Assembly (NCBI GenBank): GCA_963920575.1 | Contig: OY986966.1 | Coordinates: 578,130 to 642,129 of the forward strand | Length of the DNA stretch: 64,000 nt | From: Narthecium ossifragum | Taxonomy: Eukaryota > Streptophyta > Magnoliopsida > Dioscoreales > Nartheciaceae | Reading direction: 5' to 3' | Part shown: positions 15,026 to 27,619 of the stretch, one piece after another | How positions within the stretch are numbered: the stretch's first letter is position 1 | How the letters are laid out: every line of letters starts with the position of its first letter | Notes under the pieces: generated by a model | What the model saw: only the letters and a program-made list of their open reading frames with translations | Told to the model about the DNA's origin: nothing | Databases searched by the model: none | Made by a program: the position numbers and the translations under genes

Positions 15026-15950
15026 ATAGGGCCTTATGGTGGACTGGAGTCTTTTAATGACTTTCATAAAGACAGCTCATGCCAAACATTCGAGGTCTAT
15101 TAATGACCCATGCGGTCGGGTGCATGGCTCGTCTCGTGTGTTGCTTTCGGCAAGTCATAAAGTGTGCTCTTTCTCGTATCGGAGGATGGCGACTCGAATA
15201 TGAGGGGCATCCGCATCAATTTTGCTTCTCTGTCTCTGATATATTTTAATATATATCATTTTCTTATTTTATATTTTTTTTATTTAGAACACTCTATTAT
15301 CGGTTTTTCTAAATCATTCCCCGTATCACTAAGGTATTCATTCTCTGATTTTTTTTTCTTATTTTATTCTTCATTTATTAATTTAATAGTCATAAAATCA
15401 TAGTAATTAAACATTATATTTTATTTTTAATGTCTAGGATATATTTGTACTACAAAAAATGAATAATTTTATATCAATAATTCTATTAATATAATATGTA
15501 AGATAAAGAAGAACAAAGGAAGCTGTTGTAGCCCATAATTTGGCCGCTTCTCCAAATTTGACACCATGAAATAAGGCGGAGCATATGATGCGGATGCTCT
15601 AATAGCGTGATTAATGCATCCTTAAACTACACACTTTACTACATAGAGATCGTTATCTCAAAAGCATATGCACCTGCATAAAGATAGAGATACTGCAGGT
15701 AGTATTGAGTAAGGATTTGATTGTGTTTTTTAGAGGAGAGGGTTGTCTTTGGCATGCATGCATAATAAGCTCACTGGTGGCATAATCATGGCGGTCACCA
15801 CGACCACCTTTGTTTGAAAGGAGGACAGGAGGGGGGGCCCATTGCTTCTCAACATAGTGGCAAGAAACATGCTTGCTGGACATGCATGTTTGGCACTGAT
15901 GAGACGCTGACAGGGCCCTTTTCATTCCCCTCTGATAAATATTTGGTATT
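15026..15950. other. Gene-free A/T-rich interval
   Basis: I see no gene. The DNA is A/T-rich with T tracts. A long apparent minus-strand reading frame at about 15650-16130 has no recognisable similarity and overlaps the fold-back element. Confidence 0.4.
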
Positions 15951-15954
15951 GGCG

Positions 15955-16405
15955 TGTATATATATATACTAGTCCTATTTCCTGTCACATGACAGGATAA
16001 AGGATAACCATCATCTCCCCTCACCTTCCTCATAACTCTCCTAACTCCCCCCTCCCCTATTATTACCCCTTTCACATCAGCAACCACATAGGATAAACCC
16101 TGCCACATAGGATGCCAATAAGACAACAAAAGATTAACTTATAACCATGCTCTTATATAAGAATGATATTCATAATATATGTGTATATATATCATCCTTA
16201 TATCCTTATATGAGGCTATGGTTATAAGTGAAACTTTTATTGTTTTACGTGTCGAAAGAATATCCTAGATGAAGCCTATGTGGCGCATATGTGGTATGAT
16301 GGGGTTTAGTGGGAGGGAGTTATTAGATGGTTATTAGGATGAGGTTGGTAGTTATCATGTCATGCTGCGTGAGACACAATTGGTGTATATATATATATTC
16401 ACCAA
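15955..16405. repeat. Degenerate fold-back element
   Basis: The interval is an imperfect palindrome centred near 16170. Left-arm features (a TATA run, catgacaggataa, the cctatgtgg motifs, ttaacttataaccatg) recur in complement on the right (catggttataagtg-like, gcctatgtggcgc, catgtcatgctgcg, a TATA run). Both ends carry a (TA)n block next to ggtg/cacc. It has no coding capacity. Confidence 0.5.
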
Positions 16406-16974
16406 TTTTAAGAAAAGTACATTAAAATTCAAGAAACGTGACGTAAATATATTTTGTTACGTCAGATGATGTTGTGGGGTTGTCTAATAAATATCACGAC
16501 TCTTCCCTTTTCATTGCAGTGGGAAAGAAAGGGAAGCAAATAGCTTCCATCCAGGATGCCAGGAAGAAACCTTTTTTCTAAGGCACCTGCCGCAGCTCAG
16601 CCCAGCATTTCCGCATCCACTTGCGGCCCTCTCAAAAGGTTTTATTCTGCCAGTTGCAGGTGGACGGCGCCGGAGAAACAGTATTCTCGGCAGACAAGCC
16701 GGCTGTCCTGATGACCCACTTGAGCTACATAACATGCTATATTGCACGCACTTTCGCTTTTCATGAAAAGCTTGAAATCTAACAGCCATGGCAGAGGTTA
16801 AAAGATGGCGGAGGCCATCCTTCACCCACATGGTGTGCGAGCCTTTTCCACTGTGCGCAGCAGTACAGCACTGTACGTAATCACTGTTTGGATCAACAGC
16901 CGCCATGATAATAATGACACAGCTACATATCTTGCTGCCAGAACGCAGGGATGGCACGCTTCAACACTCCCACC

Positions 16975-17803
16975 AACCATAAAAGAATGACGACTTAAAA
17001 GCCACCCTTTCTTAACGCCTTACTCATTCGGGCTGGTGTGGAAGCTGTGATTGAAATAGTGAGCATATTTTGGGAGCTTTGATGCGATCTTCAAGCCAGC
17101 CAGATATTCGACGACTTAAAGCTTTCATAGCTTATGGCTTTTGGGTGAGCTGGAAGGATCGCAACATGCTCGTCTTTGAAGAACAGCATGAAGATCTCAA
17201 TACCATGGCGAGAAGAGCGGCACGACTGGCGGAGGAGGTGTTAAGAAAGGGTGCGGATGCACAGGGCGGACGAAGTGGTATCTCAGGGGAGTTCAGTGTA
17301 GTTCAAGTTGATGCTTCGAAGGTTTGCCATGGTTATCACTCCGCGGTTGGGGTGGTGGGCTGCGATAGGCATGGAGGATATGACTGGGTGCATGGAGAAT
17401 GTTTGATGGCAAAGATTGTTGTGGAGGCCGAGCTAATTGCGGTCCTAAAAGGTTTGGAACAAGCCAGGAAGAAGCAGAAGCTCAAAGTTTTAATTGAGTC
17501 AGATGCTAAGGATGTCGTTGATATTGTGAATGGTTATAGGAAATGGCCCGAAGGGCTTGAGAGTGTTATTAGGTCGATTTGGCGGCTTATGAGTCTGTTT
17601 GTATCTGTAATGGTCTTGTTTATATCTAGAACCGCGAATGCTAAAGCGGATAAGGTAGCTAAGTGGTGTAGAGTGAAGAACACCTCTTTTGATTGGCAGG
17701 TCCAAGATGGCCCTAGGCCCTCTGTCGGCTGCTATAAATAAACTAACTAGCCTATGGGCTCATCTCATCAAAAAAAAAAAAAAAAAAACCATAAAAGAAT
17801 GAC
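16975..17803 (+). mobile_element. 5'-truncated LINE with target-site duplication
   Basis: Insertion at about 16992-17786, flanked by the exact duplication aaccataaaagaatgac (16975-16991 and 17787-17803). The two leading A bases may belong to the poly(A). An open frame (17070-17741) encodes the LINE C-terminus: a zf-RVT remnant (FWVSWKDRNMLVF) and an RNase H domain with VDASKV, EAELIAVLKGLE, IESDAKDVVDIV and NAKADKVAKWC. It ends in a 19-base A run at about 17769-17787. The intact frame and perfect duplication suggest a fairly recent insertion; the 5' truncation makes it immobile. Confidence 0.9.
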
Positions 17804-20500
17804 TAAAGACGTCCAAAATAGATCTTCTGACCACGGTCCATGGCTCTAAGTGAAGGGCTAAAACGGATGAAATAGGCCCAAGGCCCATTAGATAACGCAG
17901 GCCACCTGGAGAAGTTCCTTCGAAGTCGGACGTTTGTTTCCATATGTTGCAAATAGATATCATGGTTTTCATTTCTCTGCAAACCCTGAATAAAGAGTTT
18001 AGTTTAAGGATGAAGAGTAGGCGTTTAGGTCCTAGGTCATTAGGTGGGTGTGAATAGTTTTTTATGACGACTTTGTACAGGTGGACTAGTACTTGGTATC
18101 CTTTTGCAGGAAAGTCCATGCATTCTCAAATATTATAGTTTGGGAGACCAATTTCAAAGCTCAGTTAACCTATAAGTAGTATCATCAGCAGTCATTGGAA
18201 TGTCTGAGTGTCACTCGTATTTGTAACTCGAAAGGCACTCCTCCACACCTTCTTCGTCACCTGGATCTAATATCTCAAGTTGTAATTTAGGTTTGTTTCC
18301 AGCTGATGCAGCCGATAGGAATCACAAATAGTTTGCTTCATACTCCGTCCTGTATAAAAAGAAAGTAAAACTTGAAGTGAGATAAATTATATCTTGATAG
18401 AAATGATTTCTTCTATTGCATCTACGCGCAGTGTGATTATTTCATAGAGGATCTTGAAGGAGATTTTAATTGCATACCAAAATGCAAATGATCATAGGTT
18501 GCCGGGAATCCGGAATCCATAGATTCCGGGATCCGGTGAATTTACTCCCATTCCATGCTGTCAAACAGGCCCTAGGTGTTTCTTATGACGGGCCCAAGGT
18601 CCAAAATATAATAGTTCAAACTCATATATATGTTTATAAATGCTTGAAAGATAAGTGAGTAAAATATTAAGGGTTAGCATGAAAGGAGTTCAGTTTGGGC
18701 TATGCCGTATTATTCATATTATCACACTGCCGATGAATGAGATCTGTTTAAATCTAATTTAACAATTCCGTGACTCCCCCGAGGTGGACCTGTTTGTTTG
18801 TGACCATTAGCCCTTGGCCTTACTTTATCAAAAAAATGAAAAAAAAAAATTCTCCAATATTTGATTGATTTCGAATATTTGTAAGTGTAAATCCTTGGAC
18901 GCTTACGATATTAGTTCTATTGCAAGAATTTTTCAATTATTGGAACCAGAGAGTGGCCGTTATACTGATCCTAGCGTGATCCTCTGGAAGGAAAAACTTG
19001 CTCATCACGATAACAAATGAGCAAATCCAAAAATACGAAAGCACCCCTTATATTTACTGGGTGGCGTGATAAGAACAAAACTGTAGCAGAACAATGCCCC
19101 GTTGCTAAACCACCCCCAAAACTACACAAACAATTACCCTAATCGTTCAGCCCACACATGATGACACTAGAATGCTGCAAGCACTCTGGCATTAAGGGTT
19201 CAATCCCCATACCATCGAGCACCTTTATGAAGTATGCAACAATGAAAAAGACGGTGGCAGATGATTTGGCATGACAGGCTAGACATGGAGCCGTCGGTGC
19301 TAAATCGAGATCTTTGTAAACTGAATAGCATGTAAGACCTAGCCTCTTGGCTCAATTTGGCCAAGAAAAAAAACAATGAAAAAGGCGACCAACTTAGCGA
19401 ACATATCCAGCATGAGCTAGGAACCATTCATTGCTGTTTCAGAATGGCCACGGCCTCCATCCTCTAGATGCTTCCCATTCGCTTGTGTCCTATGTCTCTG
19501 GATCCAAATCCAAAAAAACAAGTGTTAAAACAAGAGCTACGGTGTGCATTTACATCCAATAAAGGCATAAGAACAACAGAATCAAAGCAAATCTACAGAA
19601 GAAAAGGGTTCCACTACACGAGTTATATTCCATCAGTAAAAAAATGCCATTCAACAGAAGCATCTTTCAAACCAAAAAAACTGATCACACCACATCATCA
19701 CATTTCAATTCGAAGTATTAGTTAGTCAGCTATCTCACACCAATATACCAATTTAAACAGAGCATGTAAGTGGAGAGACTGCAGATCTTCATTGAATTTG
19801 GCGGAAATAGAGTTATATTATATTCATCGGACACCACAATTAACCTTAGATTACCATCTGACTACATATTTTATCAAGGTTCTCCTATAAAATAAGCTTC
19901 CATTTGTCATTATCACCCCAAAACAAAAACAAAATCAACAATGTGAATATCATCCAATGGACATCTTCTTGTCCGCAACCAGACAGGCAAATTGAACACA
20001 TCAGCACACCAGGATTAACATCTAAATGATAGAAATCTCTAGTGTGAGAAGTGGGAACTGATCATGGCTTCTAACATCCACTAGAGGGCCTCATCAATGA
20101 CGTGCTTAGCACATGCAGGCAATTGTGCACCCTGCATCACCAGAACTTTGACATCCATCGAAACACTGGTTTGATTCAGGGGCCTCACACAAATGCCAAA
20201 AGTCTCAACTACCACTAGAATAGATGAAGCAAAGCATAGGCCCACGGAACAGATGTTGCAGGTATTTTTGTTCTGCTGTTTTCTGGAGTCACATGACCTA
20301 AACTGAGTCTTACAATTGACAAAAGAAACTGTACTGCATGCAGCAAAAATGAACACACTGGGCCTACAGACAAAGTCTTTCAGACGAACTATTAAAAGAC
20401 TGCACATTTAGACAGTAGGCTTGTTTTGTTGAAAAAGCTTTCATATTGTCTTTATCCTTGAAAACATTCTTTTAAACTAGAAAACAGAACATAAACTAGT
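17804..20500. other. Gene-poor interval downstream of IPCS
   Basis: No convincing gene. It holds an A-tailed LINE 3' end near 18800-18850 (ccttggccttactttatc followed by A runs) and a short MITE-like end at about 18478-18580 (ggatccggtgaattt, tgtcaaacaggccc). The right part (about 19900-20500) probably contains the 3' untranslated region of the minus-strand IPCS gene. Confidence 0.4.
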
Positions 20501-20513
20501 GACAAAGATGATG

Positions 20514-23500
20514 AGCTATACCCAATCAGCAGTGTCGCCAAAAGTTCCGTTGAGTAACTTGTGGTTCCCTTCTTTGGATCTACTGTCTTTATCCTTGACA
20601 CTCAATGGTAGCAATATTTGTGCTCCACCAGCACGGTCAGGCATTTCTGTGGTTAGGTAAGATACATATGTATAGCTACTTTGTAGACGTTCATCAACAT
20701 GTTAATAAATATAAAACAATTAAACACACCTGGTAGCTTCTTGTCAACAAAGAAAACCACCAAATTTACAGCATACCTGGAATTCCGAGCGAGAAGAGTT
20801 GGGGAAAAAAAGCAGAAAATCTAACCCAAAGTAAAAAAATGTTGATCAAATTTCACTTCATACCATGCAACAACAACATCTACTGTGTAATGCTTGCGTG
20901 CAGCTATTATAAGGAGGCTTTGAATAACAGCCATCAACCACGCAAGCAACTTGATAAGCCTACAAGAACACAAGTATGTTACGTATATAACCTCCCACAA
21001 ATAGTTGACAAGCAATGCAGAGTTGTGATAATCCATGTAATAGACTCTGCAAGTAAGACTATTTGATGCGCAATGAGGAGCAAGTTTTCATCATAGTTGA
21101 ATTAGAACGTTCTTTTACCTCGAGGAGCCATACTTGTGATATGTATGCACGAAAACCAGAGTAAATATCATATGTGATGAAAATATCAAGTCGCCACAAC
21201 CATATAATATACCCCTCGGAACTGCAAACAAAGTAGTTTGTATAAACACATGGAATAACACATTCTGAGCATGGTGTTATAAGATTCACTCACAATTTAT
21301 GAAAAGAACTTCAAAGATACTGTCCGGACGGGGCAACCTAGCGAGTGCTGATCCCTGAAGAGAGGCAGGAAAATCAAATTAGGCAGTGGGTTTTCAATTC
21401 ATCTGATAACATATGCAGTTCTTTATGAAGAACCGTGTAAATGAAAAGCATGTTATTCCAACCATCTGAAACAAAAGTTACCTCACGACAATGATAGTTA
21501 GGACCTGGAAGTTGGGTGGAATAGAATGTAACAATGCGTAGAAACTGAGAAGCCTGCAACAAGCATCTTACAGAACTCAACATTAACAATAACCATATCC
21601 AAGCAACAAGTTGTACATAAAATATTCTTCTTCAACTTACAACTAAGAAAGCTAATACTCTGCACCAAAGCAGAACCGTGTAGATCCGTTTGCTATAGTA
21701 TACGAAAGGATGAAAAGTCCACTGTCCAGAATAAACACAGCATCAGAAGAATTCAGAATTAGAACAGAAAGACAACCTGCACTGGAAGTATCACATATGA
21801 ATGAGAAAGCAGAGACCACTGCCATAAAAGAGACAGGAGCGAAAAAAGAGGTGCTATATGAGGTGGAAAAAAAGAAACCAAATTTAAAGATAAATACCAT
21901 AAGAGGTCACATTCTAAAAAATAAAAGCAAACTGATACGTAACACCAGAGCAGCTCATATCCTAGCAAATTAAAAATAGCACGGAATATGTCATGCACAG
22001 CAAGGGCATAGAAATCTGAAGTAATCAATGTTAAACTATGGTCCACCAAGGTCCAAGATGAGGATAAAACAGACGTAATTTTAGATGCTGGAGAAGCATC
22101 ACCGTAAAACCACTTCACTACAGTGCACAGTGTCCTTTCTTAGTTTTCTTCTAGGCAGCACAGATTCGGGTGCATGACACGAGTACGATACGATATGGAC
22201 ACTCCGATACGACAATTCTTGAAAATTTAGGATACGGATACGGCAATATAATAATACATTTAATATATATTTAATATCATACTAAGTTTAAAATTTGAAA
22301 AAAATGCATTCAAATTTCAAATTGTTCATCTATGTCATCTCTAAAAACCAAAAGACTGATGCTTAATAACAATGTATTCATCTACCTAAACATGAAGGAA
22401 CTTCAAAACCAAATAACTTAAGAAAGTTACGTATCTGAATTCTAATTACGTGTTTTGTTGACCTAAATAACCGGATACATATCAGATACGTATCCGAGTG
22501 TATCAGGTGCGTATCTGTATCTAACACGTGTCGGATATGGGTACGCTTCCAAATATAAAGTATCCGTGCAGCATAGGTTTTCTTCCATTAATTAAGTCAT
22601 CCAATCTGAACTGGATTGGAAGCATTCAAATGCAAATGATATAAGGGGGTCAGGTTCAAAAAAAAAAAACAGATATACGTACCAACGCAAAAGAGACAAA
22701 TATGAAGGCGAAAACATTCTCACTGATGTGGCCCCTCTCTTTCCCAAGCTCCTAAATATCAACGGGAAGAAGACATGAAGATCCTTACCAAAAAAAAAAT
22801 AGGCCAAGTCTCATGAGGCTTTTAGGTAAGATGCATAGCATTCAAGATGGCAGTACACACCGGAAGGGCCATGAACCCAACATCTTGGAGAATTGGTCCC
22901 GGTCGATGAAGATAGTGCACTCCTCTAGCAGCCACCCCATGAATATACTAGTAAAGGCAACATCAAAAGCATTTAAGATTATGCATATTTTTGGTCATTT
23001 AGGAATCAGATTATTGAAAGAACACATAATCTATAAGACAAAAATAAGTAATAACGAGCAACATTATAACATCAGACCATACATGTTGAGTAGAAATAAT
23101 TGCATTAATTTAAAAAGCAACACCAAACACAGAGACAAACATCATGATCCAGAAACGGGTAAAGAGGTGAGTGGATAGCTTTATAATTCTTCTGATCATA
23201 AACAACAAACTGACAACAAAAAGGATTTTAATACTAAAATCTCAATTTAGAGGCACCTACATCAAAATCGATACCAAAGATGATAGCAACGAAGAACACC
23301 AGAAGCTACCTGAAAAATAATTCCCGCAAGCAGCAACGGCCAGTTCTCAATTAGAAGTTTCAGTTCCACCGAAAACTCAATGCAAATCTTCTTCCAAACC
23401 TGAACATGAGTGACAAAAGATCATAGAAAGCACACCAAAAATACAAACAAAAACAGAAGCTAAAAGAGAGAACGAAAAAGAAGAGGAGAAAAAGGATCTT

Positions 23501-23537
23501 GGACCTTGGAAGCCTCGCGAGCAATGTAACCCCTCAT
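20514..23537 (-). CDS. IPCS: Phosphatidylinositol:ceramide inositolphosphotransferase
   Basis: Eleven minus-strand exons: 23505-23537, 23310-23399, 22861-22947, 22683-22751, 21641-21721, 21482-21553, 21294-21354, 21119-21221, 20864-20959, 20730-20776 and 20522-20646. They give 288 codons in frame. The start is [19 protein letters not shown]. The enzyme transfers phosphoinositol from phosphatidylinositol to ceramide in the Golgi/trans-Golgi, making inositolphosphorylceramide and diacylglycerol. Conserved elements are [10 protein letters not shown], the catalytic-histidine motif [11 protein letters not shown] (H181), and [14 protein letters not shown] with the second histidine (H222) and aspartate (D226) of the lipid-phosphatase-like triad. 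Several hydrophobic membrane spans are visible. The C-terminal tail reads [13 protein letters not shown]. Homologues continue with an Arg/Pro-containing tail; here either the exon is read through to TAG at 20516-20518 or a divergent last exon lies downstream. Intron 4 contains a repeat. Confidence 0.92.
22155..22568. repeat. Non-autonomous element in IPCS intron
   Basis: About 410 bp with GATACGATACG and CGGATACG motifs near both ends. The termini are related in inverted orientation (gcagcacagat at left, atccgtgcagca at right). Similar flanks (tagttttcttct, taggttttcttcc) may be a degraded target duplication. It lies wholly inside the intron at 21722-22682. Confidence 0.5.
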
Positions 23538-24250
23538 CTTCGTCAACGGCGACCACCTCTAAAGACTCAGCATCCGACGCTCACCGTCTAGCATAGCAAA
23601 CGCTTATTCTCCACCAAGTAACAAACCTCTAAGAACCGGAGACTTCGTACCGCCTGCAACTCCCCGCCGGCAACCGATCGGGCGGTGTTCGCCGAAAAAG
23701 ACGTCCCGATTGGAATCAAAGATCGCGGCGGACTCCGCCGGCGGTTATCCAACCGACGATCTACCGAGCCAGGAGAAGACCGAGTCCAACCAGTGTGATG
23801 CGAGATCAAAGAAACGCACTCTCTAGAACCGACGGAAGCAAGACCTTCGTTAAACGACCATATTCCAGTTTACATCTGGAAAGCCCTAAGATTAAACAAC
23901 GCGAGGTGGACGCAGTTCGTTCCATCCTTCGCCGAGGCGGTTCAGAGGGTCGCCGTCGCCTTGCTTAGGCGATCCCCACTTTTGACGGGGAGACGAAGAG
24001 GAGATGAGGAAGAGATAGAGCGTGGAAAGGGAGAGCCGAGAAGGTGAGGGATGGCGACGGGGCCTCGAGCTCAATTGGAGTCTGTATGGGGGGCCAATAC
24101 TGGAATCTAATCTCGCTTTCAATCCTTACTATATTGCTTCGTTGGACTCTATCCTATTTGATTTCAGGCTCGTTAGATGGACCCAATGCTGGGGGTTAAA
24201 ATGGAGCCCAGATGACGACGGCACCGAAGTCTTCGAACTTTTCGCACGGG
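23538..24250 (-). promoter_or_regulatory. IPCS 5' UTR and upstream region
   Basis: This is the upstream region of the minus-strand IPCS gene. It is GC-rich at 23640-23780 and 23920-24060, as expected for a leader and promoter. A further non-coding exon is possible, but I could not place it. Confidence 0.35.
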
Positions 24251-24590
24251 AGGATTGGTGGCGATGACCTCACTCCAAGTGGAGCAGACAGCGGACCGTG
24301 GCACGCGTCCGCCGCCGGCGGCCTTTCGGGAGTTTAGTTACTACACCACACCAGCCGCGCACGCCCGGGCTCGCGCGGCCGCGCCCCACGTTCTCTGCCG
24401 CCCTGTGGTTACAACTGGGATGTTCGTTAATGCCCTTGTTTGTGGAAAATTTTTACGGATAATGGCATCGTGTTACTCGCGTATGGGATGGGCCAGTACT
24501 CAGTCCTGCGACTTGGATTTAAAATTTAAATCATCTGGAGCGCGTGGCTTTGATCGCGGAGACGGCTATGGACTATTGGCGGTTGGATAT

Positions 24591-26297
24591 ATCCGTTGCA
24601 TCATGTTCAAACGGCTGCACTATTGGCTTTGATCTCGGAGACACGGAGGGTGACTGGTTGTGCGAGCTATGTCTCTGTATGTTATGTCAGCATGTCAAGT
24701 CCCAGCATCAATCCTCAAGAAGGTGGAAGCTCTCGCCTGACAATTCCTCTGACAGGGCAAGCGAGGCGGGCTATTAGTGGTCGATTGGAATGAAGTCTGC
24801 AAACACATATCCATGGGTGGCCTTAGGCTGAAAGACTTAAGGCGATGGCAAATGACACTCCGCATGGATCGCACTACGAGACTGATGAACCCAACGGAAT
24901 CAATTTGGACCAGGACGGTGAGGGCCAAATACAATTTTGAAGGACTGCTACCTCCGATCAAGTCCCTAACTAAAGCTACTCTCCTCTGGTGCTCTATCTG
25001 CATGGCAGGGAAATTACTTCACATGGGTCTGAGGTGGCCAGTGCCACCGACATGTCAAGCAGACATCTTCTCTGACTGATGGATCATGGATGGGCCGCTC
25101 AATTCATCTGCACATATGTTTCAGGGTGGCTCCATTGCTCAGGTCAATTCTCTCTTCGATGACACGGGGCAGTGGTGTAGGGAACTTCTCTCCTCATTTC
25201 TACACCCTGTCTTGGTGAAACAAGTCCTTCTATCATTTATTCAATTGGGTGAAAGTGCGTCGCGCTGGGCTTGGGATGCGAGTGGGAAGGTCTCTACTGG
25301 GTCATGTTACTGGATGCTAGAAGAGATCGAGGAGACGCACCAAAGTTGTTCGATGAAATGGTGGAGCTTGTGGAAGATCCCAGCAGGGCCGAGAGTCAAA
25401 CACTTCCTTTGGAGGTGGATGTAAGGAAAGGTCATCGCCAAGGAAAATCTATGGGCATTGGGTCTTCTTGACAACAAGCAATGTCATAGCTGTGGATAAG
25501 ATGAAGACTCCACCCATCACATCATGTCCTCATGCGACTTCGCTAAGGAAGTTTGGGGGCAGATGCTTGGGGACTTTGAATTGGATCCTTCCTCCCTGAA
25601 CCAAGAGTCATGCCTCAGCCTACTCCGGCGACCAGTGAAGGATGAGAAGACAAGGTTAATGAAAACCTTAGTAGCCTATTCCTTATGGTTGTGTGGAAGA
25701 ATAGGTGCCAAGTGGTTTTTGGTGAAAGTGGTCGGGACGTGAGGTCTTTAGTGAGGGCAATCCGTTGACAAGCTAAGGAATTCTCCTTACTGCAACACTC
25801 TAAAGCTCATAAAGAAGGCCAAGTGAAATGGGATGGGGCACATGTACAATCGGATGCCTCAATGTTGCCCAACAATGGCGGCATGGCTGGATTAGGCGCC
25901 GTCTGCTGGGATGGCAGAGGGGAGAAGAGGTGGGAAGCAAAGTCCATTGCGTCGCCCGGGTCCACCATCCAAGCGGAGATGCAGGCTGTTCGGTTCGCAC
26001 TGGCGGAGGCAAAACAAGAAGAGGAATCCAGTGTCCTGTGCGAGACAGACTCCAAGCAAGCAGTGGATATGATCTTTGGCATGGTGCCTCTCTTTGCTGG
26101 TTGCTAACCGATTTTGCTAGAGATATGGTGGACTATTAGCCAATTTAGTAGATTTTGTATTGTTTATATTTCCATGGAGCAAAATGTAAGGACGGATTAG
26201 TTGGCTCGTCTTGCCCAGACAGGACGTCTCTGATCAGCCTTGGTAGTTGTAGCTTCGGCTTACTTTATAATAATAATAAAAAAATCCGTTGCATCAT
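24591..26297 (+). mobile_element. 5'-truncated LINE with target-site duplication
   Basis: Insertion at about 24605-26283, flanked by atccgttgcatcat at 24591-24604 and 26284-26297. The plus strand encodes broken zf-RVT sequence (GGLRLKDLRRWQM; PAGPRVKHFLWRWM) and an RNase H domain (VQSDASMLPNNGGMAGLGAV, IQAEMQAVRFALAEA, CETDSKQAVDMI). Stops and frame changes break the frame, including one inside the final ADxLAR-type motif. The 3' end has gtagcttcggcttactt and a TAA-rich A tail. It is older than the copy at 16975-17803, judging by coding decay, though its duplication is still exact. Confidence 0.9.
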
Positions 26298-27619
26298 TCT
26301 ATTGATCGGCTTGTCCTCATACATTTTTACTTCATGGCCAGTCTCAATCGATTGATGGCGTATGGAATAGTGTAATACCAACTGCTTTTGAGCTTTAGGT
26401 GGAGGGAAAGGCTTTTAGTTTTGATGTTCCTTGACAAACTAGCAGGTGCCAACAAGAACATGATTTTGGTTTTGTGGTCTCGGCTTAAGCAGCAAAAATA
26501 AGGGGGTTTGAGATCACTTGAATTGTATGGAGGAGAGGAGTTTTCCAACGCCAAATTCTAGTCTTGATCTCCTAGTTTGTAGCACATGTGTGCCTGGTCA
26601 AAATGAAACATCCCACTTGCTAGCGCTCTCGCAGTCGCGGCAATCCGCGGCACGTTACCTGTTGGCAAAGCACTTTATATTCAGTCCGCCGAGGATCTCA
26701 ACATCCACGATACATAGCATAGGATCGCCACCACGTTTCATATTTATTATGACACGACAAGGATGCCACATAAGTCGCCACATGAGCCAGAATGCAAATG
26801 CAGAGAGTAATGGGCTAGCTAGCGAGTCCAATGTCTTCTTGACCGAGAGCGCCATGGGGGATGTAGGACACATGAGAAGAGGAGGAGGAGGAGAGGTGAA
26901 GCAGGGTTGGTTGGTCTCTGGTGCCGTGGCACAAAAAACCAGATCCATGGTGTTTGGGGCCGGTGGGAGCTCGTTGCAAGATCAGGGCCGGGAGCGACGG
27001 CAACATGTCCTGGACTTTGGAGACAGACACCGCGGCGCCAGTCACACACCTCCAGGTACCACCAAGACCTGTCCACCCGATTTATCGAAGTTCATGAGTC
27101 ATCACCAACACATATGCTGCTATGTGTCATGAAAACTGCGACCCACTAATTTTCATATTAGGCGTAAATAAAGAGGTGATCTCCAAATCACATTTCCATT
27201 GAATGACGATATGCAAACAGTTAGATGCTCACACGATTTCATTAAGATATATTACAAGACAGTAATGTCCAAGGTTTTCGTTTCTAGCTATTCGACCTGC
27301 AACGTACATTGCTGTCTTCTATCTTCGACTGCAATATTACACATTTAGAACAGCTTATTAGCTGCAGAGTGAGATTCCTCTACTGTTTGTATTAATTGCT
27401 ATAATACAACATAGGGAGGGAGCTTTCTGACCCTTGTTAACGCATCAATGCTCTTTGTTCTCGTACTGCTTGCGACATGCTATTTAGTGGAAGCAAGCTG
27501 TGACCAGAGTTGGGACCATTTGATCCGTTTAGACCAGCCCACAAAGCTGAAAGAGGACATAAAGGACCAGCTGGGATCCAGTGATGCCTGCTCAGCTGCT
27601 CTAGTAACGAAGATACCAA
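26298..27619. other. Interval between LINE and DUF3527 gene
   Basis: No recognisable gene. Overlapping long reading frames on both strands at 26518-27132 have no family signature and are probably chance. About 27200-27619 likely includes the 3' UTR of the minus-strand DUF3527 gene. Confidence 0.4.

Noticed and set aside
15653..16129. Minus-strand reading frame of about 158 codons
   Set aside because: It overlaps the left arm of a fold-back element, so the openness is likely a by-product of the repeat.
16511..16957. Minus-strand reading frame of about 148 codons
   Set aside because: Composition and motifs match no family I know; Cys and Ser are scattered without pattern.
26518..27132. Long plus-strand reading frame (about 200 codons) with overlapping frames on both strands
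   Set aside because: No recognisable domain, no splice or start context, and similarly long frames occur in several phases, as expected from local composition.
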